DNA of 64,000 bases, taken from NCBI GenBank assembly GCA_019915135.1, contig JAHLMK010000003.1:186001-250000 (forward strand), read 5' to 3'. Of this stretch, positions 1-10,786 are shown piece by piece (positions within the stretch are counted from its first letter, which is position 1; every line of letters begins with the position of its first letter). The notes under the pieces were generated by a model. It saw only the letters and a program-made list of their open reading frames with translations. It was not told where the DNA came from and made no database searches. The translations under genes were made by a program, and so were the position numbers. The DNA comes from Strobilurus pachycystidiatus. Its lineage: Eukaryota > Basidiomycota > Agaricomycetes > Agaricales > Physalacriaceae.

Positions 1-590
1 TTGGTAAGCATAGGGAAGTCCAGATGTGGAATTGTGATATTGTCTAGGAGTGCGTCATGGTCACAACTGACCGTGTATAGTAGAATAGAGAGGAGGTGAA
101 CCATGGTGCTTTGCGAAAGACCAGAGAAAAGTACGGTCATCAGATGCGGCGGTAAGTTTGGGCGGACTACCCCCCACTGCCCCGAGCGACTGTTTAACGC
201 TGTCAATGCGCTCGTTATCATGTGGCCCAATGGCGAGGCCTGGTTTTCGAGTCCGGAGCGCATCTCTTGACCCACAACGTAAATTGAGAATGCTATTGAA
301 TACAGTCCACTCTTCGAAAGTAGGAGGTGTATGTTGTCGACCTGACGCACGACTTGGGCAGGTGCTACCCGGCCACTGATGGTAACGACAAACGAAGATC
401 AGAGACCGGGGCAGTCCAAAGCGACTGCTATCCAAGTATGACATATGTGCGATAACACCCATGGAATGGATTCAATCGAGGCTGCGTTCTGGTACAGATC
501 CATGTCGACACACCACAACATGATCTCCGCCAGGATCTCGGGCGCGAGGTCGCCGATCGCGATCAATGTTCGTGACGTCGAAAGTGCCAA
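1..590 (-). pseudogene. F-box-like protein, broken by an in-frame stop (partial)
   Basis: The reading frame starts with ATG at 590. It begins with a short F-box-like segment (DLAPEILAEIMLWCVD, then LSHICHTWIAVALDCPGL) like those of the large F-box/leucine-rich families of mushrooms, which usually act as substrate adaptors of SCF ubiquitin ligases. A TGA at 401..399 stands where these proteins normally have the W of CPGLWSS. The same frame then stays open to the window edge (SSFVVTISG..., later IPHLDFPML, a typical repeat-region ending). This is best read as one gene with a Trp-to-stop change. A sequencing error is the alternative. The 3' end lies outside the window. Confidence 0.6.
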
Positions 591-1185
591 TGACGAGAGC
601 TCACGAGAGATCTAAGAGTGAGTCAGAGAAAGTTACATTGGACTAGCAAGGGCAAAAAAACCTGTTCGTCGGACATAAGTCAATGACAGATCGAGACTGT
701 AGACAAGAGTCGTTACCCTGGGCCAATGGCAGGAACTCCACGCTATACACGGTCACGCGGCAGTACTTGTGAGGTTGGCACGGTGATCACCAGACGTTAA
801 CAAGAGGTGAGAGCACGATGCTATCCAGCTCGAAGTACGTTTGGAGGCGGGGCGTCGTCGTCATCGACGGAACGTGGCCAATTGCAATTTAGTCGGGACC
901 CTGGCCGGAGTCCGGAGTCCGAGTCCGTAGATCGGAGTCTGAAATGCTGTCTCTTCGACGCTCCCAACATCTTCCCACTCGTAGCTATCCAGGACAAGTC
1001 TCGGTGGAGACGCACTCATGGGTGTACGCCCTCTAAACGGGTACGTCCACATTACCGCCTTCTGCTCCTGGAGGGCCGATGTTCTCGCGTGCTTATTGTT
1101 CGCCTAAAGGAGACAAGGAAAGGACCAGCCACAAATAATGTAGCAGTCCACACCGTCAAACGCAACACTCTTTCTTCTCACCCAC
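591..1185. other. Intergenic, no gene seen
   Basis: This is the head-to-head interval between the F-box-like pseudogene (minus) and the kinase gene (plus). Open frames here are short and overlap on both strands without domain-like content. It presumably holds both promoters, but I see no clear TATA element. Confidence 0.4.
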
Positions 1186-2530
1186 ATGGCACCATCTGGC
1201 TGCGATCGCAACGCGTCCCCGAAACATCACCAACGAGCATCGCCCCATTCGCGCGAATCTGCCCCGTCCCAGCGGCGAAAAGACGAACTCGTATGTCGCA
1301 TCAAAAAATACACGCTTCTCTCCTGTTCTTCATACATTTCTAGCAGAACCAATGCCGCAATCTTCGTCAAGCCCGCAGGATCACTCATTCCCAACTAAAC
1401 CTACCGGACCTGGAGATCGTCAAGACGTTAGGTTAGCGCCTCAATTCCAACAAATAATTTGACTTGACGATGATACAGGCGCTGGATCCGAAGGCTCTGT
1501 GTGTCTTGCCCGGCGGAAACGAACCCCCCACTCGGCGAAACGAACCCAGCTCTTCGCCCTCAAAATAAGCCCCCATTCCAATCAATTCGCCAGCCCAGTA
1601 AGTGCTCGTATGCGCCCCGAACAAATGGAACCTCAGACGACGAATTCACAGGCAGACGAATGGGCCATACTCGACGATCTTCCCTGGCATCCATTCGTGA
1701 ACGGACTCGTCGCTCCTCTAGTAGGAAAAGAACATGGTTATTCCGTCCTCGAATATCTACCCGCCATGAGTCTCAGTGAAGTGCTCGACATCCCGGCGTA
1801 CCAAGCGAAGCTGACTGCGGACCCAAACATCGCTCGATTCTGGTTCGCTTGCATATCGGCCGGAGTGGCGTTCTTGCATGATTACGGGATAGCGCATCTG
1901 TTCGTCATCCTGCTCTTTACCACATCACACACTCACGAACACTCCTAGTGACATCAAACCCGAGAACATCCTGATCAGCGCCAACGGTTACCCTGCTATC
2001 GTAGACTTTGGATACAGTCATCGGATCCAGCGCGGCTACACGCCAAATGGTCTTACACCGCCCTATGCTCCCCTCGAACGACTCTTGAACGAGCCCAATG
2101 CTGCCCAAGAGCCCATGGATTGGTACAGCGTCGGCTGTCTCCTCTTCGAGATGATTCACCACTACTTCGTGAGTGCAACTTCCGAGACTACACACCTGTC
2201 ACTGATCGTATCCAGATGCTTGACTGGGACACGGAAGGAGACGGCCAGGACGTCATCGAGCAAGTCATGTCAAAGCGAACGCGAGTGCCCATCGACGACC
2301 TCCCATGCAGCACAGCGGCCAAAGCCATGATACGCGGTCTCACGGAACTCGAACCGCAGAATCGCTTCCAATTTCCGGAAATCAAGAATCATCGGTATAT
2401 GCGGAATATAGACTGGGATAAACTGGTCACGATGAGATACCCGGTGAGGCTCGCTCCAATGCGTATTGCAGATTGCTGGGCTGAGACGACGGCATATAGG
2501 CGCCTATTACGTTCCCGGAGATGCTGCTAA
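1186..2530 (+). CDS. AGC-type serine/threonine protein kinase, PKA-like
   Basis: Five exons by eye: 1186-1290, 1344-1431, 1479-1899, 1949-2168 and 2216-2530, all with GT-AG introns of 47-53 bp and consistent phases, giving about 382 aa. The kinase fold reads in order. LEIVKTLGAGSEGSV is the glycine loop, completed exactly across intron 2. FALKI holds the ATP-binding lysine. HLDIKPENIL is the catalytic loop, completed across intron 3. Then come VDFG, the P+1 region TPPYAPLE and DWYSVGCLLFEM. The tail IKNHRYMRNIDWDKL resembles the end of the PKA C-lobe. Oddities are HLD in place of HRD and PLE in place of APE, so activation-loop control may differ from standard AGC kinases; the catalytic Asp, Lys and DFG are present. 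Substrate and pathway are unknown. Confidence 0.75.
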
Positions 2531-2642
2531 TCGAAGGCCAGAAGCATCGACATTGCATGCGTCGCACTGTGGTCGGGGATGTTCGTGTAGTCCCACCCCC
2601 ACCGCACCTAGCGCACCGCGAAGCTGCCAACTGAGGCGATTA

Positions 2643-3634
2643 TGATCGAACGCTCGGAGCCTCTTCCCTATTTACTAGGTCAGTCTCAGATGCGATCTTT
2701 CTGTTCTTTATGAATGCTGACCCTCCCGTTTCCAGTATCAATTGATGTCTTTACTTCGCCGAATACCTTGATGGCAGTGTGTGCGTATCCGCTTGAAAGG
2801 CCGCTAGTTTTAAGCGCTCCGAACACTGACCACATCAGTCCGGTGGTGGATCTCACGGGTATTAGCATGCCAAGCCTCTGTCTTGTCTGACCACAAATCA
2901 AGTGGACGAACTCACATCGCTCGGGACTCACACATCACCGAACGAGATCCATAGGCTGCGGACTCTCATGTTTCTCTTACTCGTCGGTGACCGACGCTCC
3001 GCTCCAGTGATCACGACATCCCCGGCCCGCTATTTTTGCGCCTTTACTCAAGCCGCAGCGGCACAACTTGGGGGAAATGTGTGCATCGCTACGGACTCCG
3101 AATCTGATCTCTTTTCGGCGCCGTTAGGGATTGCGGGTCACCTCACCAGAGGAGAGTCCACACTGCTTTGTGAGTGGATCACGGGGAGTAACAGGTACCG
3201 GCTGCCTGGTATAACAAGTTTTGAGGAGAACTGCCACCGTGGACTCGGGCATGGTGGGCGCCTATCCCCGTCTGCTCTCATGAATGGCTGATCTTTTCCG
3301 TCTAGCTGTCGGAATCCACTTCCGAGCTCGCGAAGGGACCCACTGTAAGCATCCCCTAAAAACCGTATCTGTCGACTTGCTTTGCAGCAATACATGGACA
3401 CGCTATATGTGCCCATCATGGTGACGGATTCTCGGGACAAGAGGCGCGGCGTCAGGAGCTTCGTCAAGGAGCGCGTGAGTTAGTATTTCTACTGTCACAG
3501 CTGGTAGCGATTTTGAATGACCGCAGGCAGCGAAGGATAAGTTCGAGATTGGATTGATGACCCAGAACGCGTCGAATGTTACTTCTTTCATCTCCGGGCT
3601 TGCGCTCCCGATGATGATACCGCACATAGCATGA
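2643..3634 (+). CDS. Unrecognised multi-exon protein
   Basis: Frame and splice signals support a gene starting MIERSEPLPYLL. Introns are near 2680-2735, 2859-2902, 3170-3218, 3252-3305, 3345-3387 and 3475-3526; an extra in-frame intron at about 2987-3051 is possible. The later exons join cleanly as SELAKGPTQYMDTLYVP, then VTDSRDKRRGVRSFVKER, then AAKDKFEIGLMTQ, and end in a hydrophobic stretch (FISGLALPMMIPHIA) before TGA at 3632. That tail could be a membrane anchor. I recognise no family. It starts about 110 bp after the kinase gene on the same strand. Confidence 0.4.
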
Positions 3635-4949
3635 TACTCTATCTCAGTTGGCTTCGAGGAGCTGGACCGCGCCGATATTCCGACTGCACCGAATGGGAAT
3701 TACATTACATGTTACATGTTACGCGATTGAGTCATTCAAGGCCATGTATACTCCACATATAATAAGTTGATACATGAAGGCGCATATCCAGAACATGAGC
3801 AGAGTCATTTCAGCTATCGTAGGAGCTCTTGATTCGTCGTAGTTTTTTCGCGGCCTGTGCGATGCCAAGTGTGATCGGAGATATCGCTCCATTCGACGCA
3901 GTGCCGGTTTCCGGCATATTTTCTTCTCTCTAACCCCCGTCATTGCGGCAAGCGCTTCCCCTCCATTGCAGGTGGTACACTACACACAACATCTACGCGA
4001 TTGCCTCTGCCATACCTCTCACAAGTCTCGCATACCTCTCGCTGGCAGAGGATCGACACATCACGAAACTTTCAGCTCTCCGCAAGATGCGGCATCGCTC
4101 GACGGATCAGCCTAGATTTCCGGCCATTAAATTCCTCCTGTCGTGATGTTGCTCATTCCCTGATTGTTATCAGAACATCCGGTGTTGTTACCCCTTAACG
4201 AGCGCCACGTCGCCGCCAGCACCGCATTCGCCTTGAATCGTCTCAAGGAGCCATCAATGGAAACTGCGACCCACGGAACTATTCTGAATGGTTTCTAGTC
4301 TCCCCTTCGCTTAGGCTCATTGTAGGTCGAGGCAGTTTTACTGGAATAGTCGTTATTGGCACGTCAATGAGGTCCATTCTTGGCTATACCACCGAAATCA
4401 GTGCTAGTGGCCAAAGCTGTGGTTGGATCTGTATACCACCATCATCTAAATAACTAAAACGCGATTCCCGTCGCCTCTCCACCCCAAAAACCACAGCGAC
4501 AAGGCACTTTGTTCGTATTTTATACGCTCTGTGTCTTGGTCGTCGATTTTTTACCAGCACCCGCTGTATTTCGTGGTCGCCGCTGCGTAGTCGTCCATCG
4601 GCGGGCGTATCGTAGGGTTTCGAGACCTCCCGTGGTACTCTCACCAACATCTACTTTCATAAAAACACCTGCTGCCTTTATACAATTCCTGTGTGCTGTA
4701 TCCGTCCACTGTCAATCCTCTTTTCCCGCCTCCTTGTTCTCTGAACTACCCCGCGTATTTTCCATTGGTGGCTGTGTATACCTGATCCCAGTTCGGCTTC
4801 TCTGCACTGCAGTAGGAACTGCACAGTTCTCTCGGCGTCCCCCGAGACCAGCATACCCACACACGACAACACGTTTTTTCTCTCTCTCATCCCACACATA
4901 CTCCTCATTTTCACGTTTTGTGTAAAGCCCGTGCCTCCTCGCCCCAGCA
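3635..4949. other. Non-coding stretch, likely including the 5' region of the first LINE
   Basis: No convincing gene is visible. The part from about 4,300 becomes C/T-rich just before ORF1 and is probably the LINE 5' untranslated region, but I could not place its boundary or find a matching target-site duplication. Confidence 0.35.
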
Positions 4950-6749
4950 ATGTCATCCTCCCCTGCCAAAACCGACACGCGCTTGACGCGTGCTGCCACA
5001 ATCGCCGCCGTCACTGTTGGCCCTGCTCAGACCCAGGTCCAGAACGGTCAGACCCAGGCCCAGAACGGTCCCAGCCCCGTGAGTCGATGGCAGCGACCCT
5101 TCCTTACGTATAGGAGACTCACGCGTTCTCGTCCCGTTCAGGACGCGAATAATCACGGTGGGAACGCCAATGCCGTTCTAGCCACCCTTCCTCCCATCGT
5201 CGTTCCCTCGGCCCCACCTGGTCTGCCTGCGCCAACGGCGGCAGGCGCGAACTCCGCCCCATCTGTGAATGCTGAGTCGCCTGCTCCTGATCACGGTGGC
5301 ATCCCCGCTCCCACTGCAGCTGCGCCGGCGTCCGTCCAGCCCGCGCCGTCCATCTCAGCCCCAGCCTCGCCCACTAAGACGGCCACTGCTCAGGCCAAGG
5401 GTAAAAAGAAGGCGCCTGTCGTCTCGGCGCCTCCCACCGGTGACCATCTTGTCGCTGGTGGCTCCGGTCACTCCGACCCGACTGGGTTACACGCCGTGCA
5501 CGAGGACGCGGTCGCCAAAACAAAAACCTCTACCGCAAAACTGCAGGCGGACGTCGGTACCATCTCTGCCGCCCTCATCGCTCAGAGAGATGAGGCTCGT
5601 GCATTCCGAGGTGAAGTCACCGGGAGCATGGAAGCCATTCGCTCCCAGCAGACAGGTCAGCCCAGTTGCCTCACCATGGTAGCGCTCCCCTCACAACCCC
5701 GCACAGGTCTTAACGCCGACGTTGCCGAAGGTTTTGCTCAACAGGACGCGCGTCTTCAAGGCAACGAGCAGACTCTCGATGGAGTGGTTCGGCGTCTCGT
5801 CGACCAGTCTGCGCGGAACGACGCGGTCGATAATCGTCTCGATACCGCCAACGTCCACCTGTCCGTCACCGAGGCCGAAGTCGCTGCTATTGGCCAACGC
5901 ATGATCGGCATGGAGGATTCAATCGAGCGCATGCGCCGGTTGCTGGAGGACACAATGGCGCGTCTCGCTTCCCCTCCCGTGTCTCGCCGAGCGGTGGACG
6001 CCGACTTCATCGACGTGGACGCCCACGACGACGGTCCACCTCACCCGCCTCCCCCACCGGCCCCTCGTGTTCGTGATCGCGAACCTGCTGTCATTGCCGG
6101 GGTTCGTGGGTCTACAAACGGCGTGAGCTACCCCGACGGCCGTGCCTTCCACGGCGCTTACAACTCTTCCCCCGCTGTCCCGCCAGCTCCTGCGTTCTCA
6201 ATTAGTGCGCCTCCGCCCGCCTCTTACGGTACGGCTCCTGCTCCGGCCTCATATGGATCTATCTCTTCCGGTCCGCGGGCTCCCCCTCCAATCAGGGACG
6301 CTCCCCTCCCTTCCTACGCCCCGACTGAGGACCGTCCTCGTGATCTCCCCCCCGGTGTGGCGCTCCCTCCCCCCGCCCCCTCTTCGACTTCTGGTCGTGG
6401 TGCCGCTCCCGCCGCCGCCGCGCCTCCCACTAAAAAGTCCCGTGCGGCCTTCCGCCCTCGCCCCGGTTCCATCACGATCACGATCCTTGGTATCCGCTGG
6501 GGATCAGACATCACCGGTGAGGCACGCGAGACAATTCGACGGGTCCTTGGCTCTGCTGCCGACCCTATCATCACGGCGTCGTCCTTCCGTGCCTATCGTG
6601 GAGACGCCGTCATGGGCGGACCTGTCGTCCATTTCACGGCTCCCTCTTCCGAGTGGGCGCTGTGGTTCTGCGACAGTTTCAACCACGTCGCCCCCACGAC
6701 CGATTGGGCTGCGGCTCGCGCCTCCTATGAGTCTGTCCCGTTAAACTAG
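4950..6749 (+). CDS. LINE ORF1 protein (RNA-binding/chaperone type)
   Basis: A 599-aa frame. The N-terminal third and the stretch around residues 370-500 are very rich in Pro, Ala and Ser. Residues about 190-340 are charged and heptad-like (TAKLQADVGTISAALIAQRD..., EAEVAAIGQRMIGMEDSIER), consistent with a coiled coil for trimer formation. The last ~100 residues form a compact domain (SITITILGIRWGSDITGEAR ... WALWFCDSFNH) placed like the RRM/C-terminal domain of other ORF1 proteins. No zinc knuckle is visible. Two good GT-AG intron candidates (5079-5141, 63 bp; 5656-5706, 51 bp) are multiples of three without stops, so the frame is open with or without splicing. Confidence 0.7.
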   Translation: MSSSPAKTDTRLTRAATIAAVTVGPAQTQVQNGQTQAQNGPSPVSRWQRPFLTYRRLTRSRPVQDANNHGGNANAVLATLPPIVVPSAPPGLPAPTAAGANSAPSVNAESPAPDHGGIPAPTAAAPASVQPAPSISAPASPTKTATAQAKGKKKAPVVSAPPTGDHLVAGGSGHSDPTGLHAVHEDAVAKTKTSTAKLQADVGTISAALIAQRDEARAFRGEVTGSMEAIRSQQTGQPSCLTMVALPSQPRTGLNADVAEGFAQQDARLQGNEQTLDGVVRRLVDQSARNDAVDNRLDTANVHLSVTEAEVAAIGQRMIGMEDSIERMRRLLEDTMARLASPPVSRRAVDADFIDVDAHDDGPPHPPPPPAPRVRDREPAVIAGVRGSTNGVSYPDGRAFHGAYNSSPAVPPAPAFSISAPPPASYGTAPAPASYGSISSGPRAPPPIRDAPLPSYAPTEDRPRDLPPGVALPPPAPSSTSGRGAAPAAAAPPTKKSRAAFRPRPGSITITILGIRWGSDITGEARETIRRVLGSAADPIITASSFRAYRGDAVMGGPVVHFTAPSSEWALWFCDSFNHVAPTTDWAAARASYESVPLN

Positions 6750-6772
6750 AGCGGGCGGTCTTTTCCTCCAGG

Positions 6773-9700
6773 ATGTCGTTGGTGGAGACCAGTTTGCCGA
6801 GTGCTAGAAACATTGACGATGTGCTACATTCCAGTACTACTGCCTCCACTCACAATACAACTACATTTACTTCTGGTTTCAATGCTCCTCTGTCTGAAAT
6901 ACGAGTGAGAAGTCGGAATGTGAATGGTAACTTCATCTTGAAGCTGGACTGCCTCGAGTTTGTTGAACAGATAAAAAGTTATGACATTAACTTCTTCCAG
7001 GAAACCCATCTACGACCTGGACAGCACCTTACTGCTCGTGTCCCGTCCGGCTACTCAATGTTCTCTCGTACGCGCAACCCAGGTCCCACATTTGACAGAC
7101 TCTGGGGGGGTGTTGCGGCTGTTGTAAACAGCGACATACGCGCGCGTATGAGAGAGGATCTCAGTGGCCCAGACTTCATGGTCCTCCAAGTTGACGACAT
7201 TGCTTTCTACAACGTTTACATTCTACCCGAGACTACAGCGTGGCAACCGTACCTAGACTGCGACCCGGAGGAGGCAATCGCAAAGTCTCTTGCAATTGCT
7301 ACTGCGCAAGGGCTAAAGGTTGTCTTTATCGGAGATCCCAACGCTCACACAGCTGCCCTGACTGCTGCATCGAACGACCCACCACGACTGTCCCTGGATC
7401 CTGCTTTGACCCGCAGGGGTCGGTCCATGTTGACTCTATGGGGTGACTGCAACATGCAAATCCTGAATGGTACACAGCAGTTCGCTCCAGCTAGCAGTCG
7501 TTGCACTTTCTTCCGCGGCGATGCCGCAACCGTCATTGACTATGTCGTGTGCTCAAAGATGCTCATGTCTGCAAAGCGTGTTGTCCATATGACCATCTGT
7601 GAGCGTGACGACTGGTCTGATCATGTCGCACTGGAGGTCAATGTGCTCGTCAAGATCCCCCCTGGCGGATCTGTATCCAAGCGTAAGCGCAAAGTCAGAA
7701 AACGTAAGGCGGAGGAACTAGCGCATATGCCCGACTTAAACGACCTCGATGTCTTTGCAAGGCGTATCATCGAAGAGGGTAGAGATCCTGAACGGCGCAC
7801 AAAGCGTCTCTTCGGGGTTGTCTACCATAACACCCCGCCCTTATCAATCTATGTTCACGGGTTGTGCAGGACAGATGGCAATGACGTTGCGTGTGCGGGA
7901 CTCAGCGTCTATGCGGGTCTCAACTCTAGCATCAACTTCACTGATCGCTTGTTTGGCCCTCAGGACGCAATGCGCGCTGACCTTGCTGCTGTGGTCCTTG
8001 CGCTATGGCGTGCTCCCATCAACAAAACTGCCGTCATTCACCTCCGTTCTGAGAGTGCAATACAGGCAATAGTGTATCGTTCTCGCCGACTCGCTGTATC
8101 TGGATGGAATGGAAGGGACGGGGATCTGTTACGCCGTATCAACCAGCTCATAGTGCGTCGTACAGCCCCCGTTCAATTCGTTCGACTTGAGCGTAAAGCT
8201 CTCACGAGTAATCAACATGCAAAGAAAGCTCGCGACAACGCCAGGAATGCGTGCGATTTCAGACTGCCGGAGGTGTCCCCACAATGGCTCAGCGCTGTCA
8301 TCGTTCCGTTCGCATCTTCCTCTGGTGAGGATCTGCATGAACTCCCACTGAACAAGGTCATTACCGAGGTTCGCGACCCGTCACTCCAACCCGAACCCGA
8401 AGAGCGCCCAGGTAGGAAGGAATATCCTGAGGGCCATCGCGGCAGAACTGGCCTTGATCAGAAAAGGGCCGAACATCGAGAACGCGTCGTTGACGCGCCC
8501 ACTGACGCCAAGTTCTGGAAAGAAGTTCGGCAGGTTGGCGATCCCGTCGCGGAAGAGGTTCGCGTGTCTGTGGATCAGCTTCGGGATGAATTCAGAACAA
8601 GACTGAACCCGGCCGCGGAGTTCCCACCGCAATTTGACGAGCTGGAGTACAAACTCCGCCAAATTGTCTCCTCATACTTGCCAGAAAGGACGGGTGACGG
8701 GTTGACTGACCCCGTCCTCATGCGTCCGATAAGCGTCACCGAAATCGAGGAAATGAAGGCGGATCTGTTGGAGGGTAATATGGGCAGCGCCGCGGGGGTG
8801 GACAAGGTCACGCACTCTGAGATTGTTGACGCGGACAACGAGGACATTGCTGAGTTGTTCAATCGATGTCTCGGAGATCGTGACTGTCCATCCGAGTGGC
8901 TGCTCGTGTTTCTCGTCGGTGTATTGAAGAGAGGAAAGGAGGCCACGGAACCTGGCAGTTATCGGCTCATTGGCATTGAAAGTTGCTGGTTCCGTGCGCT
9001 GTCTCTTGTCATACACCGACGGCTGACTGAATGGGCTGGGAGTCACGGTTTGATACCTGACTACCAGAACGGCTTCCGTGCGGGTTATAGAACTAACAAT
9101 AATCCTTTCATTCTTCGTTGCTGCATCGAACACGCTCGTGCTCTCAATCGTCCACTGTATGTGGCCGTCGTCGATGCTACCAACGCCTTCCCATCTACCG
9201 ATCGCGCGACACTATGGACTAAGCTCTATAGAATGGGGTTCCGCGGACCAATCTTTGATTGGCTCCGTATGGTTTATGAGCGTTGTGAATACTACGTGAA
9301 GCATGCCGGACTGTCCAGTGACCTGTTCAGTGCCTGTATCGGCTTGCTCACGGGTGACACCTCTTCACCCATGCTATGGAATCTTTTCCTTTCGGACCTC
9401 GCTATGCCGTTTCACAAGGATGATGTGAGACTCGCGGGGACTATCATCACTATCTTGGCCCATGCCGATGATATGTTGTTGATGTCCCACTCCCCCGAGG
9501 GTCTCCAGCTGCAACTCGACGCTCTGACTCAATGGGCGTCGCGCAACTTCATCCTCATTAACCAGGTTAAGACGGTTGTGATGCGATTCGGAACTGATGC
9601 GCAATTGCGGGGGCCGGTGCCAATCTTCACCCTTGCTGGGCGTGTGTTGGCATACTCGGTCCTGGAACGTTATGTTGGTGTGGTCTTCGCGGCCTCAGAA

Positions 9701-10786
9701 ACAAGTGGTGCGCTCTTTGAGCACCATTACATCAAAAAAGCGAGCACTGCCCGGTATGCGGCTCATTGCATCTGGGGCATGGAGGATCGTGTCGGACATC
9801 TACCAGTTGAGCAGTCATTGAAGTTATACATGGCAAGAGTGGACTGCCACCTGATTCATGGGGCTGAAATCATGCCCGACGTTCAGAAGAACCTGGTGTC
9901 TCACTTGCGCAGTATACAGCTGGCTTATCTCCGACGTGTTCTCATGCTTCATGGTCACTCAGCCGTGGTGCCCTTATACACCGAAACGGGAATCATGCCC
10001 ATCGAAGTCCGTCGCTTCTTGCAAGTCATGATTAGTCTCAGGTATTACCTGTCTCTTCGCAAGGGTCACTATGCACGCGCTGCCTTTGAAAGTAGCGTGT
10101 ATTGGTATCCGAAGAACAAGGTCTGCTGGTGGACTCATGTACTCAAGGCCGGTCGCCTACTTCCTTTTGAGTTGCCGCGCGAGCTCGACATCTTGACAGT
10201 GACTGTTGAAGATGTTGATGACTACATCTCGCTCATAACGGCCACCTTGGGGGAGTGGCTCCTGCGAGAAGTAAACTTCGGATCTGACAAGCTCTATCTC
10301 ATACGAGACAGGGTGGAGCCGAGGAAGAAGATGAAACCTGTGCCTAAAGCACTTGGTAGGCGTCATTACCTCGATGTAGATGTACCGGACCACAGGAGGG
10401 CCATCACCAATATCCTGTTGTCACATCATCATTTGGCCATCGAGGAATTACGGCGCGTACCAAGAGGACGAGAGAGACCCCCGAGAGATCAACGATTGTG
10501 TCGTTTCTGTCATGCAGCAGTCGAGACGCCTGAACACGCTATGATACGGTGTGGATCATCACCAGAGCTGGTGGCGTTGAGGGGAAATATGATGAACTCA
10601 ATCATGCCCTTGAACCCCGGTCTGGTACTGGCTATACGCTCTGACTGCTCGGATATCAGGATTCTACAGGAAATGGTCTACGAAAGGAAATCCATCGCTC
10701 TCGTTGCAGCATACGCGCACCGTGTTCTCAAAATCTTCTATGCCGCTCCGCTCGTTTCGCATGCGGTTGAGGTCTTGGACAGTTGA
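6773..10786 (+). CDS. LINE ORF2: endonuclease, decayed RNase H-like region, reverse transcriptase
   Basis: 1,337 aa. An AP-like endonuclease occupies roughly residues 45-295: QETHL at ~75, GDPNAHT at ~186 and SDHVALEV at ~282. Residues ~355-500 look like an RNase H fold (IYVHGLCRTDG, RADLAAVVLAL, VIHLRSESAIQAI), but the Asp of the usual TDG and the TDS aspartate are missing. The reverse transcriptase spans ~640-950: AGVDKVTHSE, NGFRAGYRTNNN, VVDATNAFPSTDR with the first catalytic Asp, and HADDMLLMS as the YxDD box at ~896. Near 1242 a CX2CX8HX4C motif (CRFCHAAVETPEHAMIRC) resembles the C-terminal zinc motif of L1-like elements. As far as I recall, HADD/QADD boxes occur in a mushroom-specific RT family. 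ORF2 probably acts in cis by target-primed reverse transcription. Confidence 0.85.
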   Translation: MSLVETSLPSARNIDDVLHSSTTASTHNTTTFTSGFNAPLSEIRVRSRNVNGNFILKLDCLEFVEQIKSYDINFFQETHLRPGQHLTARVPSGYSMFSRTRNPGPTFDRLWGGVAAVVNSDIRARMREDLSGPDFMVLQVDDIAFYNVYILPETTAWQPYLDCDPEEAIAKSLAIATAQGLKVVFIGDPNAHTAALTAASNDPPRLSLDPALTRRGRSMLTLWGDCNMQILNGTQQFAPASSRCTFFRGDAATVIDYVVCSKMLMSAKRVVHMTICERDDWSDHVALEVNVLVKIPPGGSVSKRKRKVRKRKAEELAHMPDLNDLDVFARRIIEEGRDPERRTKRLFGVVYHNTPPLSIYVHGLCRTDGNDVACAGLSVYAGLNSSINFTDRLFGPQDAMRADLAAVVLALWRAPINKTAVIHLRSESAIQAIVYRSRRLAVSGWNGRDGDLLRRINQLIVRRTAPVQFVRLERKALTSNQHAKKARDNARNACDFRLPEVSPQWLSAVIVPFASSSGEDLHELPLNKVITEVRDPSLQPEPEERPGRKEYPEGHRGRTGLDQKRAEHRERVVDAPTDAKFWKEVRQVGDPVAEEVRVSVDQLRDEFRTRLNPAAEFPPQFDELEYKLRQIVSSYLPERTGDGLTDPVLMRPISVTEIEEMKADLLEGNMGSAAGVDKVTHSEIVDADNEDIAELFNRCLGDRDCPSEWLLVFLVGVLKRGKEATEPGSYRLIGIESCWFRALSLVIHRRLTEWAGSHGLIPDYQNGFRAGYRTNNNPFILRCCIEHARALNRPLYVAVVDATNAFPSTDRATLWTKLYRMGFRGPIFDWLRMVYERCEYYVKHAGLSSDLFSACIGLLTGDTSSPMLWNLFLSDLAMPFHKDDVRLAGTIITILAHADDMLLMSHSPEGLQLQLDALTQWASRNFILINQVKTVVMRFGTDAQLRGPVPIFTLAGRVLAYSVLERYVGVVFAASETSGALFEHHYIKKASTARYAAHCIWGMEDRVGHLPVEQSLKLYMARVDCHLIHGAEIMPDVQKNLVSHLRSIQLAYLRRVLMLHGHSAVVPLYTETGIMPIEVRRFLQVMISLRYYLSLRKGHYARAAFESSVYWYPKNKVCWWTHVLKAGRLLPFELPRELDILTVTVEDVDDYISLITATLGEWLLREVNFGSDKLYLIRDRVEPRKKMKPVPKALGRRHYLDVDVPDHRRAITNILLSHHHLAIEELRRVPRGRERPPRDQRLCRFCHAAVETPEHAMIRCGSSPELVALRGNMMNSIMPLNPGLVLAIRSDCSDIRILQEMVYERKSIALVAAYAHRVLKIFYAAPLVSHAVEVLDS

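Noticed and set aside
807..1343. 178-aa plus-strand frame before the kinase
   Set aside because: The kinase gene model uses a different frame in exon 1 (1186-1290), with better splice sites; the long frame has no domain and overlaps frames on the other strand.
5756..6686. Minus-strand frames within LINE ORF1
   Set aside because: Arg/Ser-rich antisense shadows of a GC-rich ORF.
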